A DNA stretch of 42,028 nt from a virus, in the IMG/VR virus record IMGVR_UViG_3300025072_000013, positions 1 through 42,028 of that record; one strand, 5' to 3'. The position numbers and the translations under genes were made by a program. Every line of letters starts with the position of its first letter. Positions within the stretch are counted from its first letter, which is position 1. The notes under the pieces were generated by a model that was not told the origin of the DNA, made no database searches, and saw only the letters and a list, made by a program, of their open reading frames with translations. Positions 1-10,000 of this stretch are shown piece by piece.

Positions 1-160
1 CTCACGGTCAGCCGTGTGAGGTTTATCCCGTTAGCTGCTTTTATCCAGCGGGTACTGGAGCCAAAGACAATTTTGACATCCATTGGATACTTAGTTTCAT
101 CGGTAGTAGTTAAGTCCCACCTACCGTTAGCGTCCGTAGTATCTGTCATCCCGGCGATAG
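1..160. repeat. Left copy of the 160-bp terminal overlap
   Basis: Bases 1-160 match 41869-42028. The inner 126 bases (35-160) are identical; mismatches occur at 3, 12, 27 and 34. The copies encode the same segment of the fibre in the same frame, so this is best read as an assembly overlap of a circular or circularly permuted genome, not as a genuine direct terminal repeat. Confidence 0.85.
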
Positions 161-269
161 CAGAGGTAGCGTTATCCGCACTTGTATAGGCGGTAACTGT
201 TGCGTCTTGGACAGCATTACCTGCATTGTCGTATACAAATCCTGATAGCGTTACAGATGTTGTTGTCAT
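1..269 (-). CDS. Tail fibre, N-terminal part (gene cut by contig ends)
   Basis: This is the true 5' end of the fibre gene whose body lies at 39477-42028. The ATG at 269 opens a frame that runs off the left edge, and bases 35-160 are identical to 41903-42028 in the same frame, so closing the circle gives a protein of about 886 residues. The first 60-70 residues alternate hydrophobic and polar positions and contain SGFVYDNAGNAVQDATV and TDANGRW, the pattern of a carboxypeptidase-regulatory-like (transthyretin/Ig-like) beta domain, common as a spacer or anchor in phage fibres. A TTAGG sequence lies 7-11 bases before the ATG. The nuclease-like gene ends 8 bases upstream, so both belong to the same late operon. 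The frame and circular join are seen directly; the domain name is inferred from pattern. Confidence 0.85.
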   Translation of the reverse strand, partial: MTTTSVTLSGFVYDNAGNAVQDATVTAYTSADNATSAIAGMTDTTDANGRWDLTTTDETKYPMDVKIVFGSSTRWIKAANGINLTRLTV

Positions 270-277
270 GTTGTTAC

Positions 278-670
278 CTAACTAAACCTAGATCGGTCTA
301 TTCCTGCAAGGGCATCGGCTACGATAGCCCTAGCATTTTCTATCAAGTCGTCCTCGTCCACGAATATAAGTTGTATTCCTAGTGTTGCTAGATATTCTCT
401 CGTAAGTATGTCTGACTGTCTAACGGCTGCGCCCTTTTCATAATGAAAGAATAACCCTTGTACATTTATTGCAATATCAGGTGGGTTATATATCTCAAAA
501 TCCACTACTCTCCCACCTTTTTGCATTCTGCCACCTGCTAACTGCGATTGATAACTAAAGTCTATATCAGGTTTTAATCCCAGTTTCAGCAGTGCCTGCC
601 AGCATAGGTATTCAGGCCCGGTACCGACCCACCATTCAGGGGTAGGGATTACTTCAACAGTCTCAGCCAT
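278..670 (-). CDS. Vsr/DUF559-like nuclease-fold protein, probably inactive
   Basis: A 130-residue protein. The core resembles the very-short-patch-repair/DUF559 endonuclease fold: a beta strand with D57 in VVDFEI, the strand IAINVQG (67-72) followed by H76, D87 in the next helix, then LGIQLIFVDEDDLIEN, the usual closing strand and helix. In active relatives the second strand normally carries an acidic residue, as in IEVDG; here that position is N69, so catalysis may be lost. The start overlaps the stop of the upstream beta-propeller-like gene as TAATG, and the fibre start follows 8 bases after its stop. Position in the virion operon suggests a structural or tail-associated role instead of host DNA degradation. 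Fold assignment is from motif pattern only. Confidence 0.5.
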   Translation of the reverse strand: MAETVEVIPTPEWWVGTGPEYLCWQALLKLGLKPDIDFSYQSQLAGGRMQKGGRVVDFEIYNPPDIAINVQGLFFHYEKGAAVRQSDILTREYLATLGIQLIFVDEDDLIENARAIVADALAGIDRSRFS

Positions 671-2565
671 TAGGTTTCAACCAGTTGTAGTTGTATTTGT
701 GCCCTTTCATCTAACCCGGTGAACTCAAACCCTGAAGCACTTACAAGGTCAACGTTATAAGTCCTGTCGGAATCGTCGTCCTTATAGGTAAACGCAACAA
801 GTGTATTTGTGTTAATAACAGTTGTTATATCCTCCATCATTTGCTTGGGGGTATTTCCTTTATACACCTTAGCTGCATCTACGCTTACACTGAAACCAAA
901 TTTCGGGGGTATTTTTTCTCTCCACCTTAATTCGATCAGGTTTAAGTCGGGGCTGTTATCAGCATCATTGCTTGTGAAGGTAAGCTTGAACTTAATAGAA
1001 GCGAACTCAACACCCACCCCAGAATTAAACTCATACTCATTCGTTCCGTTGGTTATGATATTGGTTATCAGGTTGGTGTAAGACTCAGTAAAGTCGGTAG
1101 CGTATTCTATTTTTATATGAATATCTGACGTACACCCTGATGTAACTGCGCGAAGGGCTAACGCAAGCTTATTTCCCGCTGCATCCCCGCCATCAAACCA
1201 AGGTGTCTCAAGAGTTCCGCTTAAAGCATATTGAAAGTCGGCTATCTCGTTAGGGTTTATAACGTCAGGGGATAAATCCATCTTATACATGGTTGAACCA
1301 ACAGCGAAAAAGAGCCGATAGTCCTTCAGGTATGGGCTACCCACAGCACCCGCTCTAAGCCCAAGGTTGTTTGGTGATGTCCACTTAACTTCCCAAGCCT
1401 GTTCGTTATAGCCTATTATCGCAGAAGTTCCCAAGCCACCAACTACAGGGGAATGGCCCCCAGTTCCCTCACTTGCGCCACCCTGTGCGGTATATGTAAC
1501 TTCAGCTATGTCAGCATTTACGCAAGCAAGCAAGTCGTTGTGCGTACCGATTAGTCTATTTATCTGACCCTGATAGGTACTTGGAACGCCGTGGTCTTTG
1601 TCGAATCCGACAAGGCTAACAACGGCTGTGTTTGCACCTGTCTGGTACTTGTAGATAGCGTTACCTACTGGAAAGTAAATCGACTCACGCCAAACTGTTG
1701 CACCTTGGCCTGACTTAATATGGAAGGGTGTCCTTAACTCTGTCTCCTCCCACCTATTATTAGTCTCGTCGAAAGCCCATAAACCCACCTTGGTCGTAGC
1801 GTAGATGATCGGGCTACCAGTAGCATCTCGATAAACAAGAAGCCCCGTTACATAACCATTAGGCAACGGTAGCTTTCCCTTATTTGTTGCTGTACTTTCA
1901 GGCCCTGATGCCCAGTTCTTTAGTGTCCCGTCCTCACTTATCCCCCAGAGAGTTCCATGCCAAATTGTGAAGTAAGCTACTCTATGTTGTGTGGTTGAAG
2001 TTCCGTCTGGACTTGTATAGCTTGATCCGTCTTTTGTCCACGTATACCCTTTATCTCCCCTAGCAAAAATCAGGTAGTTAACTCCGTCAGAGTGGGTAAA
2101 TGTAATAGCTTGCGAAGTGGGATTTGTCAGAGTTAATGACAAGTCTTCCCAAGCATCATTAGTATCAGCGTATCTATATACACCTCCGGGCCTAAATACG
2201 ACATAAAGGCTTTCTGAAGCCTCGCCAGTTACCTGATAAGGAGTGATGCTATTAATCTCACCCACATGATCGTTAGTAGCTGCCGTAGATGCCCTTGGGA
2301 GAAGTACGTGTCCCTTGAATCTGGTCTGGCAATTAGTCCACCAAGCCCTGTCAATAGACCCTGCATCTAATCCACGGTTCCAGCCTATACCGCCACGAAA
2401 GTCGTTCTGTGTGAGGATAGATGCCCTTGGGTCAGCACCTCGCTGGGTGTCACCGATGGTAAACCTTGGAGCAGCGATGCTTACAAGGGTCTTGCGTACA
2501 GGCCCAGCAATCTTGTACCGCTTGGTGTTAAGAAGGATTTCATTTTGACCGACAACAGAAGCCAT
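670..2565 (-). CDS. Virion structural protein, probable beta-propeller tail protein
   Basis: A 631-residue protein with repeated short blocks rich in aromatic residues, Gly and Asp that look like propeller blades, for example VYRYADTNDAWEDL, GLWAFDETNNRWEETEL and IYKYQTG, over roughly residues 120-430. The C-terminal 180 residues are beta-rich and polar. No signal peptide or membrane segment is seen. It lies in the late operon between a head/neck-like protein and the fibre genes, with TAATG overlaps on both sides, so it is most likely part of the tail tube, tail hub or adhesion apparatus. No named family is recognised with certainty. Confidence 0.6.
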   Translation of the reverse strand: MASVVGQNEILLNTKRYKIAGPVRKTLVSIAAPRFTIGDTQRGADPRASILTQNDFRGGIGWNRGLDAGSIDRAWWTNCQTRFKGHVLLPRASTAATNDHVGEINSITPYQVTGEASESLYVVFRPGGVYRYADTNDAWEDLSLTLTNPTSQAITFTHSDGVNYLIFARGDKGYTWTKDGSSYTSPDGTSTTQHRVAYFTIWHGTLWGISEDGTLKNWASGPESTATNKGKLPLPNGYVTGLLVYRDATGSPIIYATTKVGLWAFDETNNRWEETELRTPFHIKSGQGATVWRESIYFPVGNAIYKYQTGANTAVVSLVGFDKDHGVPSTYQGQINRLIGTHNDLLACVNADIAEVTYTAQGGASEGTGGHSPVVGGLGTSAIIGYNEQAWEVKWTSPNNLGLRAGAVGSPYLKDYRLFFAVGSTMYKMDLSPDVINPNEIADFQYALSGTLETPWFDGGDAAGNKLALALRAVTSGCTSDIHIKIEYATDFTESYTNLITNIITNGTNEYEFNSGVGVEFASIKFKLTFTSNDADNSPDLNLIELRWREKIPPKFGFSVSVDAAKVYKGNTPKQMMEDITTVINTNTLVAFTYKDDDSDRTYNVDLVSASGFEFTGLDERAQIQLQLVET

Positions 2566-3818
2566 TAGTCCACCATCTTTGTACCCGGTCTAAGGGCAGG
2601 TAGTGAACGCTCTGCCTGTGCAGCAACACCTTCAAAGAAGGCAGCACGCCTGTCACTATCATCAGGGTCTGTCGTCCTGCCTCTGGCAAGACTGAATAGC
2701 GACCTGCTTGTAGCGCGTGCAGCAATCAGGTCAGGGTCTAAGGTTGCCGTATCTGAGTCAGCCGTAAGCAGGGACGGTAGCTTGTACCCAATCAGGCGTA
2801 TAAGGCTATATCCCACCTCTGCCCTTGAATCTTCTTTAAGAAATACCTTGCGTGCTTCGCGCTCTATACGATAGGAACCGGGCCAAAGCCTACGGAATAC
2901 CGCTGACTCCGTATTCACAGCCTTGATGTCATTAATCCATATGTATCTTGTAGAGGTACCTGTAACAAACTTAAGTCCTACAGATACGATAGCTGAAAGC
3001 AACTCTGGGTTTACAAGGCTTACCCGCATGTAAGTCCATGTCCTTGCAGTAGCAGCAGGGATGTTGATGGTTTCCCTTGGAGTAGCAAGGGTAGAGCCTT
3101 CACCTAAAACAATCGTTAAGTCACCAGCCGCATGTGTTACAGAAGACTTAAACCAGAACTCAAGAGTGTCGTACCTGCGCAGGTCTAACGAAGTAACATC
3201 TTTATAGCCAACGGTTGCTGCGGATACTCCACTCAAATACATACGGGTAGAACTGCTGAATGCTTTATTATCTTCGGTGTCAGCAGTAATCGTTACGCTT
3301 GAGCCAGCAGTCCAAGCGGTACTCGCCTCATCAACCTTTTTACCAGAGTATTGGTAGCGGTAATCAACTCCTGCAACAGCGACCATAGCCGAAGGAATAT
3401 CATGGCGACTATCTGATGAGTGCCCGTGATTGGATATATCTTCGTCAGTTACTAAGCCGCGGGGAGTGCGCTGGATAAGTGCTTGATTAATAAATTCATG
3501 GATACGATCTGGCGGGTACTCAGACCTCCAAAATTCGTAGGTGTCATTCGTTGCCGTGGAAGCCGTAGCTGCTGGCTTGAAGGTAAGTGTACCCGTGCTG
3601 GTAGCGTAGTCGGTTACGCGACGGATAAGACCGTCATTGGTTCCAGATGTAAAGACAAGCCAGCCACCATTGAACTCGTCATCCCCGCCTATGTAGTTGG
3701 TATCAAGGAGTGTTGTTGTACTCCCATTTCCTGTTGCGGTACCTGATGGGGGCTGATCGAGATTAGCAGCAATAGATCGGCGTATTTGTTCTCTAGTTCT
3801 GCTTTGTATTGCAGCCAC
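2565..3818 (-). CDS. Virion structural protein, possible head-tail connector or neck protein
   Basis: A 417-residue protein starting with GTG at 3818, preceded by AGAGGT. The first 25 residues form a charged helix (MAAIQSRTREQIRRSIAANL), followed by a beta-rich Ser/Thr-rich region, a helix around EYPPDRIHEFINQAL, a long beta domain with carbohydrate-binding-like aromatic spacing (about residues 140-310), and a helical C-terminus. Placement after capsid-module genes and before the propeller-like tail protein suggests a neck, adaptor or tail role. The stop overlaps the next start. The family is not recognised, so the role is inferred from order. Confidence 0.5.
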   Translation of the reverse strand: MAAIQSRTREQIRRSIAANLDQPPSGTATGNGSTTTLLDTNYIGGDDEFNGGWLVFTSGTNDGLIRRVTDYATSTGTLTFKPAATASTATNDTYEFWRSEYPPDRIHEFINQALIQRTPRGLVTDEDISNHGHSSDSRHDIPSAMVAVAGVDYRYQYSGKKVDEASTAWTAGSSVTITADTEDNKAFSSSTRMYLSGVSAATVGYKDVTSLDLRRYDTLEFWFKSSVTHAAGDLTIVLGEGSTLATPRETINIPAATARTWTYMRVSLVNPELLSAIVSVGLKFVTGTSTRYIWINDIKAVNTESAVFRRLWPGSYRIEREARKVFLKEDSRAEVGYSLIRLIGYKLPSLLTADSDTATLDPDLIAARATSRSLFSLARGRTTDPDDSDRRAAFFEGVAAQAERSLPALRPGTKMVD

Positions 3819-3826
3819 GATAACCT

Positions 3827-4165
3827 CTACTTGTTGTTGCGCTTACCTTTGCGCCAGTCTGCTATAGACCTCAACGCCCCTTTAAGGTCATCCAATTTCT
3901 CTCTGCTTACAGATTGCGTCGGCTGTGCAGCCTTTGCTTCTGTCTCTGCTTGTTCGGCTGCCTTGTGAAGAATCTCATCGAGTTGATGCCCGGTGAGTCT
4001 GCTTGCGCCCGGAATGTACACAGGCTGCCCGTTAGGGCCGACGTTGAAAGTGTCTTCTTCCATCGTACCCATAACGCTCTTTAATTCTTCGGGAGGACTG
4101 ACTTGGCGAAGGTTACGTCTTTGGTTTCCTGCGGACACAGGAAGCCACAACTTTGCCTTTGCCAT
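3827..4165 (-). CDS. Small late protein, helical with a basic tail
   Basis: A 112-residue protein preceded by a perfect AGGAGG ribosome-binding site 6 bases before the ATG. After a basic start (MAKAKLWLPV) it contains a short loop-rich region, then about 55 residues of predicted helix rich in Ala, Glu, Gln and Lys, ending in DWRKGKRNNK. It sits between the probable head decoration protein and the 417-residue neck-like protein. No catalytic motif or membrane segment is visible. A head-completion or assembly role is possible, but no family is recognised. Confidence 0.55.
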   Translation of the reverse strand: MAKAKLWLPVSAGNQRRNLRQVSPPEELKSVMGTMEEDTFNVGPNGQPVYIPGASRLTGHQLDEILHKAAEQAETEAKAAQPTQSVSREKLDDLKGALRSIADWRKGKRNNK

Positions 4166-4182
4166 GCCAGTCCTCCTAAAAA

Positions 4183-4947
4183 CTAGAACTTGATTGAAAG
4201 ATCAATCAAAGCGTACTCAGTGTCCGCCGCAGCAGCAAGAACTCTTCCCACCTTGCACTCTACTGAGTTGTCAGCACCAGATGGATCTATTGCACCGTCA
4301 GTAGAAGTATAAGCTTCGTTACCAAGAACAAGAGTCCCGCCAGATAGTACGGCTGCGGGTCCTGCGGTTTGGTTCCAGAAGTATTCTCCCGATGCAATAT
4401 CGTGAGTTGGTACACCTAAAGCTGGACCGTCAATGTCCGATGCATCCCAAACTTCTACTGAATGTCCAACAGGCTTATGAAGACCTGCTTCCGAAGAAGT
4501 GGTAAGCGCAGTCTGAACTGTGTCGTTGTTGTAAAGGTCAATGGTTAAAGTTGCACTTGCAGCAGCACTACTGTGGTCTGCGATTTGGAAAATCTGACCC
4601 TCGCCAGCAGCGTCGTTAATGAAAACGTAGCCATCTACATAGTCGCCACGAGTTCTAAAGTCACCTGTGTACTTACCGCTACCTGTAATAGCAGTAGTTT
4701 GGTTAGTCAGCTTTATCTGGTTCGCACCAGCAGCAGCAGCTTCAGCAACAGGTATGTCTGTTAGATGCCCTGATGATGTTTGTGAACCCATCGTTACTTT
4801 ACCAGCCGTAATAGCTTCGGCTGCGTAAGAGTAGTAGAAGACCCGCCCATCGTTATAAGCCATCTTTGTGCCAAGACGATGCTTCTGCGTCGTAGTGGCG
4901 GTCTTGTCGTATCCGGGTGAACCAGATACTACAGTTGGAAATGCCAT
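4183..4947 (-). CDS. Probable head decoration or minor capsid protein
   Basis: A 254-residue protein rich in Ala, Gly, Thr and Asp with little Cys, as expected of a beta-structured capsid-surface protein. It begins MAFPTVVSGSPGYDKT and has alternating beta strands and Gly/Ala turns throughout. The stretch KYTGDFRTRGDYVDGYVFINDAAGEGQ resembles the beta-barrel cores of phage decoration proteins. GAGG lies 8 bases before the start. It is encoded two genes downstream of the major capsid gene, a usual place for decoration proteins. The role is inferred from composition and position. Confidence 0.5.
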   Translation of the reverse strand: MAFPTVVSGSPGYDKTATTTQKHRLGTKMAYNDGRVFYYSYAAEAITAGKVTMGSQTSSGHLTDIPVAEAAAAGANQIKLTNQTTAITGSGKYTGDFRTRGDYVDGYVFINDAAGEGQIFQIADHSSAAASATLTIDLYNNDTVQTALTTSSEAGLHKPVGHSVEVWDASDIDGPALGVPTHDIASGEYFWNQTAGPAAVLSGGTLVLGNEAYTSTDGAIDPSGADNSVECKVGRVLAAAADTEYALIDLSIKF

Positions 4948-4953
4948 GAGAAT

Positions 4954-5193
4954 TTACCTCGTATTTTTTACAGGCTCTTTAGTCCTGCGATTGCCGATGT
5001 TAGAGGACTCGGTTATCGTTACATCCTTTTTTTCAGGAGGACTCTTGCGGAAGCCTCGCTCTAAGTATACGTCTTCATACGAAACGGGGAGATTAGGACA
5101 TTCGACCCATTCATCCGAATCAGCTTCATATTTCCAGTAGGATCGTTTTGTAACCCCACCAACAGTCATACTTTGCAAGCCAGATTTAACCAC
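4954..5193 (-). CDS. Hypothetical protein in the capsid module
   Basis: A 79-residue protein using GTG, with a strong AGGAGG 5 bases before it. The sequence is polar, with WKYEADSDEWVECPNLPV and a charged, probably disordered C-terminal half (GFRKSPPEKKDVTITESSN). It lies directly between the major capsid gene and the decoration-like gene. No motif or family is recognised; a small head protein is the simplest guess. Confidence 0.55.
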   Translation of the reverse strand: MVKSGLQSMTVGGVTKRSYWKYEADSDEWVECPNLPVSYEDVYLERGFRKSPPEKKDVTITESSNIGNRRTKEPVKNTR

Positions 5194-5217
5194 AAGAGCC
5201 TCCTAATAAAAACTAAC

Positions 5218-6090
5218 TTATGCGCTAGTTGATGGGTTTCCGATTTCGTACTGGATTGCAGCACCACGGGTGTCATCAACTTCAAATACTGCGTAATCTT
5301 CAGTGACAACTACTTCAAACGCTCGCAGGGAAATGTCCCGCTCACGCTCTTCTCGCCTTGCCCTTGCAGCAAGATGACCCATAGCTGTCTTATCAGCGAT
5401 AACTCCATAACCAGAATTATCGGTTACGGTTTGAATGTTTCCATCCTCAAAGAACGGAACACCTGAAAGCTTAATGCCTGTCCAGTAATCTTTTACTGCT
5501 GGCTTGTTAAAAGCGTCAGGGAGTGGATAGGTAGCAAGAGTGTTACCTACATCAGTTGCCAACTTCCAAAGAGCATTAGGGTGGTGTACGACAAAAATGT
5601 CGGAACCAAACTGATCTGCCTTTGCGGTAGCAATAACTGCCGATGCGTTAGCAAGGGTAAAGTTTGCGTTGTCAGCACCAAGCTTTACAGCCCCGTTTAG
5701 GGTTGGAAACAAAGCAATGATGTCTGTGTCCTTTTTGCGCGCCATTGCATCACCCATCTGGCGACCAATGATCTTGAACACATCTTCGTTGTTCTGCTGG
5801 AGAAGAGTGTCGGTAACAATTACCTTCAGTCCTACTTCAGCGGTAGTAGCGGTGACAGTTGATACATCAATGTCCTCGCTGTCCACCATGTCACGACCTT
5901 CTACCAAGTCCTCAGCATCCATCTGGGCGACCTTGGGGATCGTGAGTTGATATTCACCTTTACCAAGGCTGAACTTTTCAATAAGTCCTACCATTGGCGC
6001 ATTATGCTCTTCGGTATACCTAGCCGAAGCAAGCATAATTCGTGACATATTTTGTAAATTACCAGTTGTACTGGTCTGTACAGAAGCCAT
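5218..6090 (-). CDS. Major capsid protein, HK97-type fold likely
   Basis: A 290-residue protein with features usual for phage coat proteins: an N-terminal helix, an extended strand (FSLGKGEYQLTIPKV), a long helix (EDVFKIIGRQMGDAMARKKDTDIIALF), a central domain with the strand DIFVVHHPNALWKL, and a closing strand carrying an acidic/basic pair near the end (ISLRAFEVVVTEDYAVFEVDD). These match the N-arm, E-loop, spine helix and P-domain order of the HK97-like coat family as known. It follows the scaffold gene with a 10-base gap, the usual scaffold-coat order, and is preceded by GAGG about 8 bases before the ATG. Confidence 0.85.
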   Translation of the reverse strand: MASVQTSTTGNLQNMSRIMLASARYTEEHNAPMVGLIEKFSLGKGEYQLTIPKVAQMDAEDLVEGRDMVDSEDIDVSTVTATTAEVGLKVIVTDTLLQQNNEDVFKIIGRQMGDAMARKKDTDIIALFPTLNGAVKLGADNANFTLANASAVIATAKADQFGSDIFVVHHPNALWKLATDVGNTLATYPLPDAFNKPAVKDYWTGIKLSGVPFFEDGNIQTVTDNSGYGVIADKTAMGHLAARARREERERDISLRAFEVVVTEDYAVFEVDDTRGAAIQYEIGNPSTSA

Positions 6091-6100
6091 TTCTTATACC

Positions 6101-6925
6101 TCAGCCAAAGATAGTCATGCCTAACCGCTGCGCGGCTGAACGTGCCATCTCAGTTGTTATTGCAGCATCACCTGCGTTGTATCTATCTAAAACGTCTTCG
6201 GCATTTGTGGGTGCTACGTCAGCAGAAGGTGCGCTACCTGCGAGTTGTTGGGGTGGAGTCACCTGTTGGATTCTCCCCTCCAAACCTTGAATCCTAGAAA
6301 GAGCCTTCGCGTGCCGTTCCATAGATACAGGGTCAGGAAAGTCCTGTAACTCTGCATATGGAACCTTGTACTGACTCGCTAACTCGTAAGCCTTGGCAAG
6401 TTGAGTCCTAGTATTTAGCTGGGCTTCAACTTCCCTTTGCTTCTGAGTAACATTCTGAGCCTCAAGTTTCGCCGTGTATGCTTCCTTCGCCATGTTTGCG
6501 TTCTGCTGTGCTATTTGCCCAGCGGTCACATCATCCATGCCTTGGTTGATATACGTCGTGCGAAGCTGCTGCTCATAAGCCTGAACTTCTTGGTTCAGGT
6601 TATCTAAGTTTGCGCGTTGTTCAGCTTGTACGCGTGCTGTTTCTGATTCTTGTAGCTTTCCTTCCAACTCAGCCATTCGCCTGTCGGTGGACGACTGATA
6701 CTTACGGAACTCCTCACTTGACTGTACTGGTGTCGATGCCTCAGACCGTGGTTGAGGTTCGGACTCTGCAACAACCTCGATAGATTCACTACTCTCAACC
6801 TCTGGCGTTGGCTGCTCAACTTGTTCTGTTACTGTCTCAGTTTCAGTCGGAGCAGGTGTATCCAAAGGAACTTCAGTAGTTTCCACCTGAGATTCTGTAC
6901 TTATGTCGTTACGCTCTGTAACCAT
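6101..6925 (-). CDS. Capsid scaffolding protein
   Basis: A 274-residue acidic, highly helical protein. The first 80 residues are Glu/Thr/Pro/Ser-rich and probably disordered; residues about 85-190 are a long coiled coil rich in Gln, Glu and Ala (MAELEGKLQESETARVQAEQ and following); the C-terminus holds a short basic helix (TEMARSAAQRLGMTIFG) of the kind that binds coat protein. It lies immediately upstream of the coat gene. I choose ATG 6925 because CGGAGA lies about 10 bases before it; an in-frame GTG at 6952 has no such site. Confidence 0.8.
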   Translation of the reverse strand: MVTERNDISTESQVETTEVPLDTPAPTETETVTEQVEQPTPEVESSESIEVVAESEPQPRSEASTPVQSSEEFRKYQSSTDRRMAELEGKLQESETARVQAEQRANLDNLNQEVQAYEQQLRTTYINQGMDDVTAGQIAQQNANMAKEAYTAKLEAQNVTQKQREVEAQLNTRTQLAKAYELASQYKVPYAELQDFPDPVSMERHAKALSRIQGLEGRIQQVTPPQQLAGSAPSADVAPTNAEDVLDRYNAGDAAITTEMARSAAQRLGMTIFG

Positions 6926-7002
6926 ATTTTCTTTGTCTCCGAGATATAACACCAGTTAGATGGCACATCTCACTTGTTTAGGTTTACAAATAATAAGGCA
7001 AG

Positions 7003-10000
7003 CTAGTTAGCTATGGCAACTTCCTGCGCGTACGTTTCCCCACCTATATTTCTCTGCATCTCGCGAGTCTCTTCATATAGTGAGGGATCAAAGGGCGCAG
7101 CTTCAAGGCCGTGCCTGCGAACGACCTTTGCCTGAAGTTCCCTTGCTTGGGTAACTCGTTTTACCCAGCCCGGAGATTCACCCGTTGTAGTTTTTAGGTC
7201 AAGCAACTCCATCGGCAAGGGGAGCATGTACATGTTTGCAAGAATATACTCACGCTCTATTTCAGTAAGACCGTCAAGGTATATCTGTTCAAGAAGTTCA
7301 GCATATTCATAGGCTGAGTTCGATCCTGCAAATGTTGCGGGATCATAAAGGCTGTCCTTGTACTCATAGAACTCCTGTTGGGAAACCCTTAACGGGTATT
7401 CATCCTCTCGCCCTTGGTCATCAGCACCGAAAGCTTGGAGTCTAATTCCTCGCTTCTCCTTGTTGAGATCGTGGTATCTCTTGGAAATCTGATAAGACTT
7501 CTGCGTATCGCTGATATTAGGGTTACTTAAAACCTTTTCCATCTCATCAAGGAACAACGAGTTAAGAGCGTAGTTGTTCTCCGAGTATTCACTTGGAGAG
7601 AATCTACTCTCTTCGTAGTAAAGCATGTCGATAGACTCCTGCTCAAAAGGCCATGCTTCCGTGTAGTTTCTACCAAGGGCTTCTAGTGCAAGATCATTCT
7701 TGTCGGGATATATTGCAACGTTCAAACCTGCAAGTGAAGGTAATAGTAGTGATGCTGCTGAACTTGTACCAAGCTGTTCTGCTGCATCACCTACTTCCTG
7801 TATCCATAGAGGTGCCCACTCTTGCAGGGTCTTAAGGTCAGTTGGGAGGAATGCTCGTTCAGCGTCTATATCTTCACCATAGAAGTTTCTACCCGTAACA
7901 AGCGTGTCTACAGTTCTCACGGCTGGGCTGAACTTCATGTTAAGGAAGTCTGATGAGACATCCCAAAGGTTCTTATCGTATTCAACGCCTGTGGCTGACA
8001 GAAGTTTACCGCGGAACGGCTCGCCTTCTGTTGCTCCTTGGAGAGATACGCTTCCCGCCCTGAATATAAACCTGAATACAGAACCCATTCCCGCAGTTAA
8101 GTCGATATTTGTCCTACCCTTAGTAAGCTTAAGGAAGTCTGACTTGCGGTGGTCGGTTCCTACTTGGAAGCCATTCAGCGAAAGCAATGTGGCTATCCCA
8201 CCTATAACCGTAGCGAAGCCCACCATGTCTTTTGCTATTTGCTTTGCAACAAGGTTGTTCTTTACAGGTCTGCCTGTTGTTCTGTTAATTGAGTAGCTGC
8301 CAAGTTCTTTTGCTACCGCAACAGGTACTTGGAATCTTGAGACAACCCATCGTGGGGCTAAGAAGATAGTGTTCAGCCCTGCTGTAAGTTCATTAGCCTT
8401 CCAGATATTACCTCTGCCAGTGCCTTTGTTTACCCAGTCAGCATAAGTTCTCATCTGCCTGTCTATATCTGCCTGCTTTGCGCCAGAGTTTTTGAAGACA
8501 AGGTAAGCACTCTGCATCATGTCGAACCTTAGCTTGTTAAGGAAGGCAACGTGGAACCGTTCAAATGCTTTATACATATGCCCTATGCCGGGGATTCTTC
8601 TAAGGTACTCTGATACGAACTGCTCTTCCCTGAGACTTAGCGGACTATTAAGGTCTGCAAAGTAAGCACCATACCCGCCTTCTCCGTTTACCCCCGACCT
8701 TACACCGGGCGGTGAGAAGAACTTCGCGAAATGCTGATGCCCTTCTATATCTCTCATCGCCTGTTCAAAGTTCCTCGGTATGGCAAATGATTTCAAGCCT
8801 TCAGCAGCAGCCTTCAGGTAGGCTTTAGGTCGCCCAGCAAACAGTAGCCCTTGGTTAAACAGTCCCCCAAAGTCTCCACCCAGCAAAAGGATTCTTGGAA
8901 TGTTTAGGAAGTCTACTAATGCTCTTAGTATCTTCTCCCTTGTGCGTAGCTGCCTGCTTCTTGTAGCAGCTAAAGCTGCAATATCAAAGCCGAATAACCG
9001 TTCAATCAACATGATTTCGTTGCGTTGAAGATGACGCGCTGCGAGTCCCGGCTCTACGCTTGGGTCAAAGGAATGCCCTGTAAGTTTCTCAAGGGCTATC
9101 TTTGCATTAACAACATCGAATGACCTTTCTCCTAATCGCTGCTGTGCATATGAAAGTAAAGCTGCAAACTCTTTAACATCCATAGACATAGGCTCAAAGC
9201 CCAAGGCAGTCATTTCGCCACGCAGGGCACCCATCTGGGCTATCGCTAACTGTCTTGGGTCAGATATTTGTTCTGCGAGTGAAGCTGATATGGCAGCTTT
9301 TCTTCTTCGGTTTGCTGCCAAGATTTCTTCGTTGACCTTAACTAACTCCCATGACTTCTCAAGGAGTTCAGGCATCTTGCGAATAATAGCCACTGCAATG
9401 CTGGCGTTGCCCTCATTAGTTATAGTGCCGTCTGCCAACCTAAGACCTTCAGATGGATCGGAAGCCAGAACTTCATCCAGTTCCCTTGGAACGATATTGT
9501 TCCAACGAGTAGGCTTACCTTTATAAATAGGCGGGTCTATATTAGCGTCAGTTACATCAAGGTTTGGTACAACATCTCCTTTTGATGCTTTCTTGTTAAG
9601 GTCTACTACGTCCGCTGCGCCACCTTGCCTAGAACTGCCAAGTATTTTTTTCTCCTTAAGTGCTTCTATCTGCTTGCGAATAACCTTTTCTAACTTAGCT
9701 TTGGCATCTGATAGTTTTTTCGTAGCTTCACTTGGGCTAAAGCTAAACTGCGAGGTTGAAAACATACTGGTCTTTTTTACGAAACGACCTGTTTTCTTAT
9801 CTCTTGTTGGTAGGCGTTCTGCTTTTCTTGGATACTCAAAGTTTGTTTCCAATCTAGCACTAGGGGCTTCTGGGCTTAAGTTCTCCCTTTTAACTAAATT
9901 GTTATTAATAACATCCTCATTCCCGACAAGCATGGCTAGTCTATGAGGTATCCCGGTGTTGCCTCCACCAATGAAAGTTAGTGCTTCTACGTTTGCTTCT

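Noticed and set aside
1-160. True direct terminal repeat
   Set aside because: The overlap joins one gene in frame, is short and includes polymorphic positions at its outer edge; an assembly overlap of a circle explains it better.
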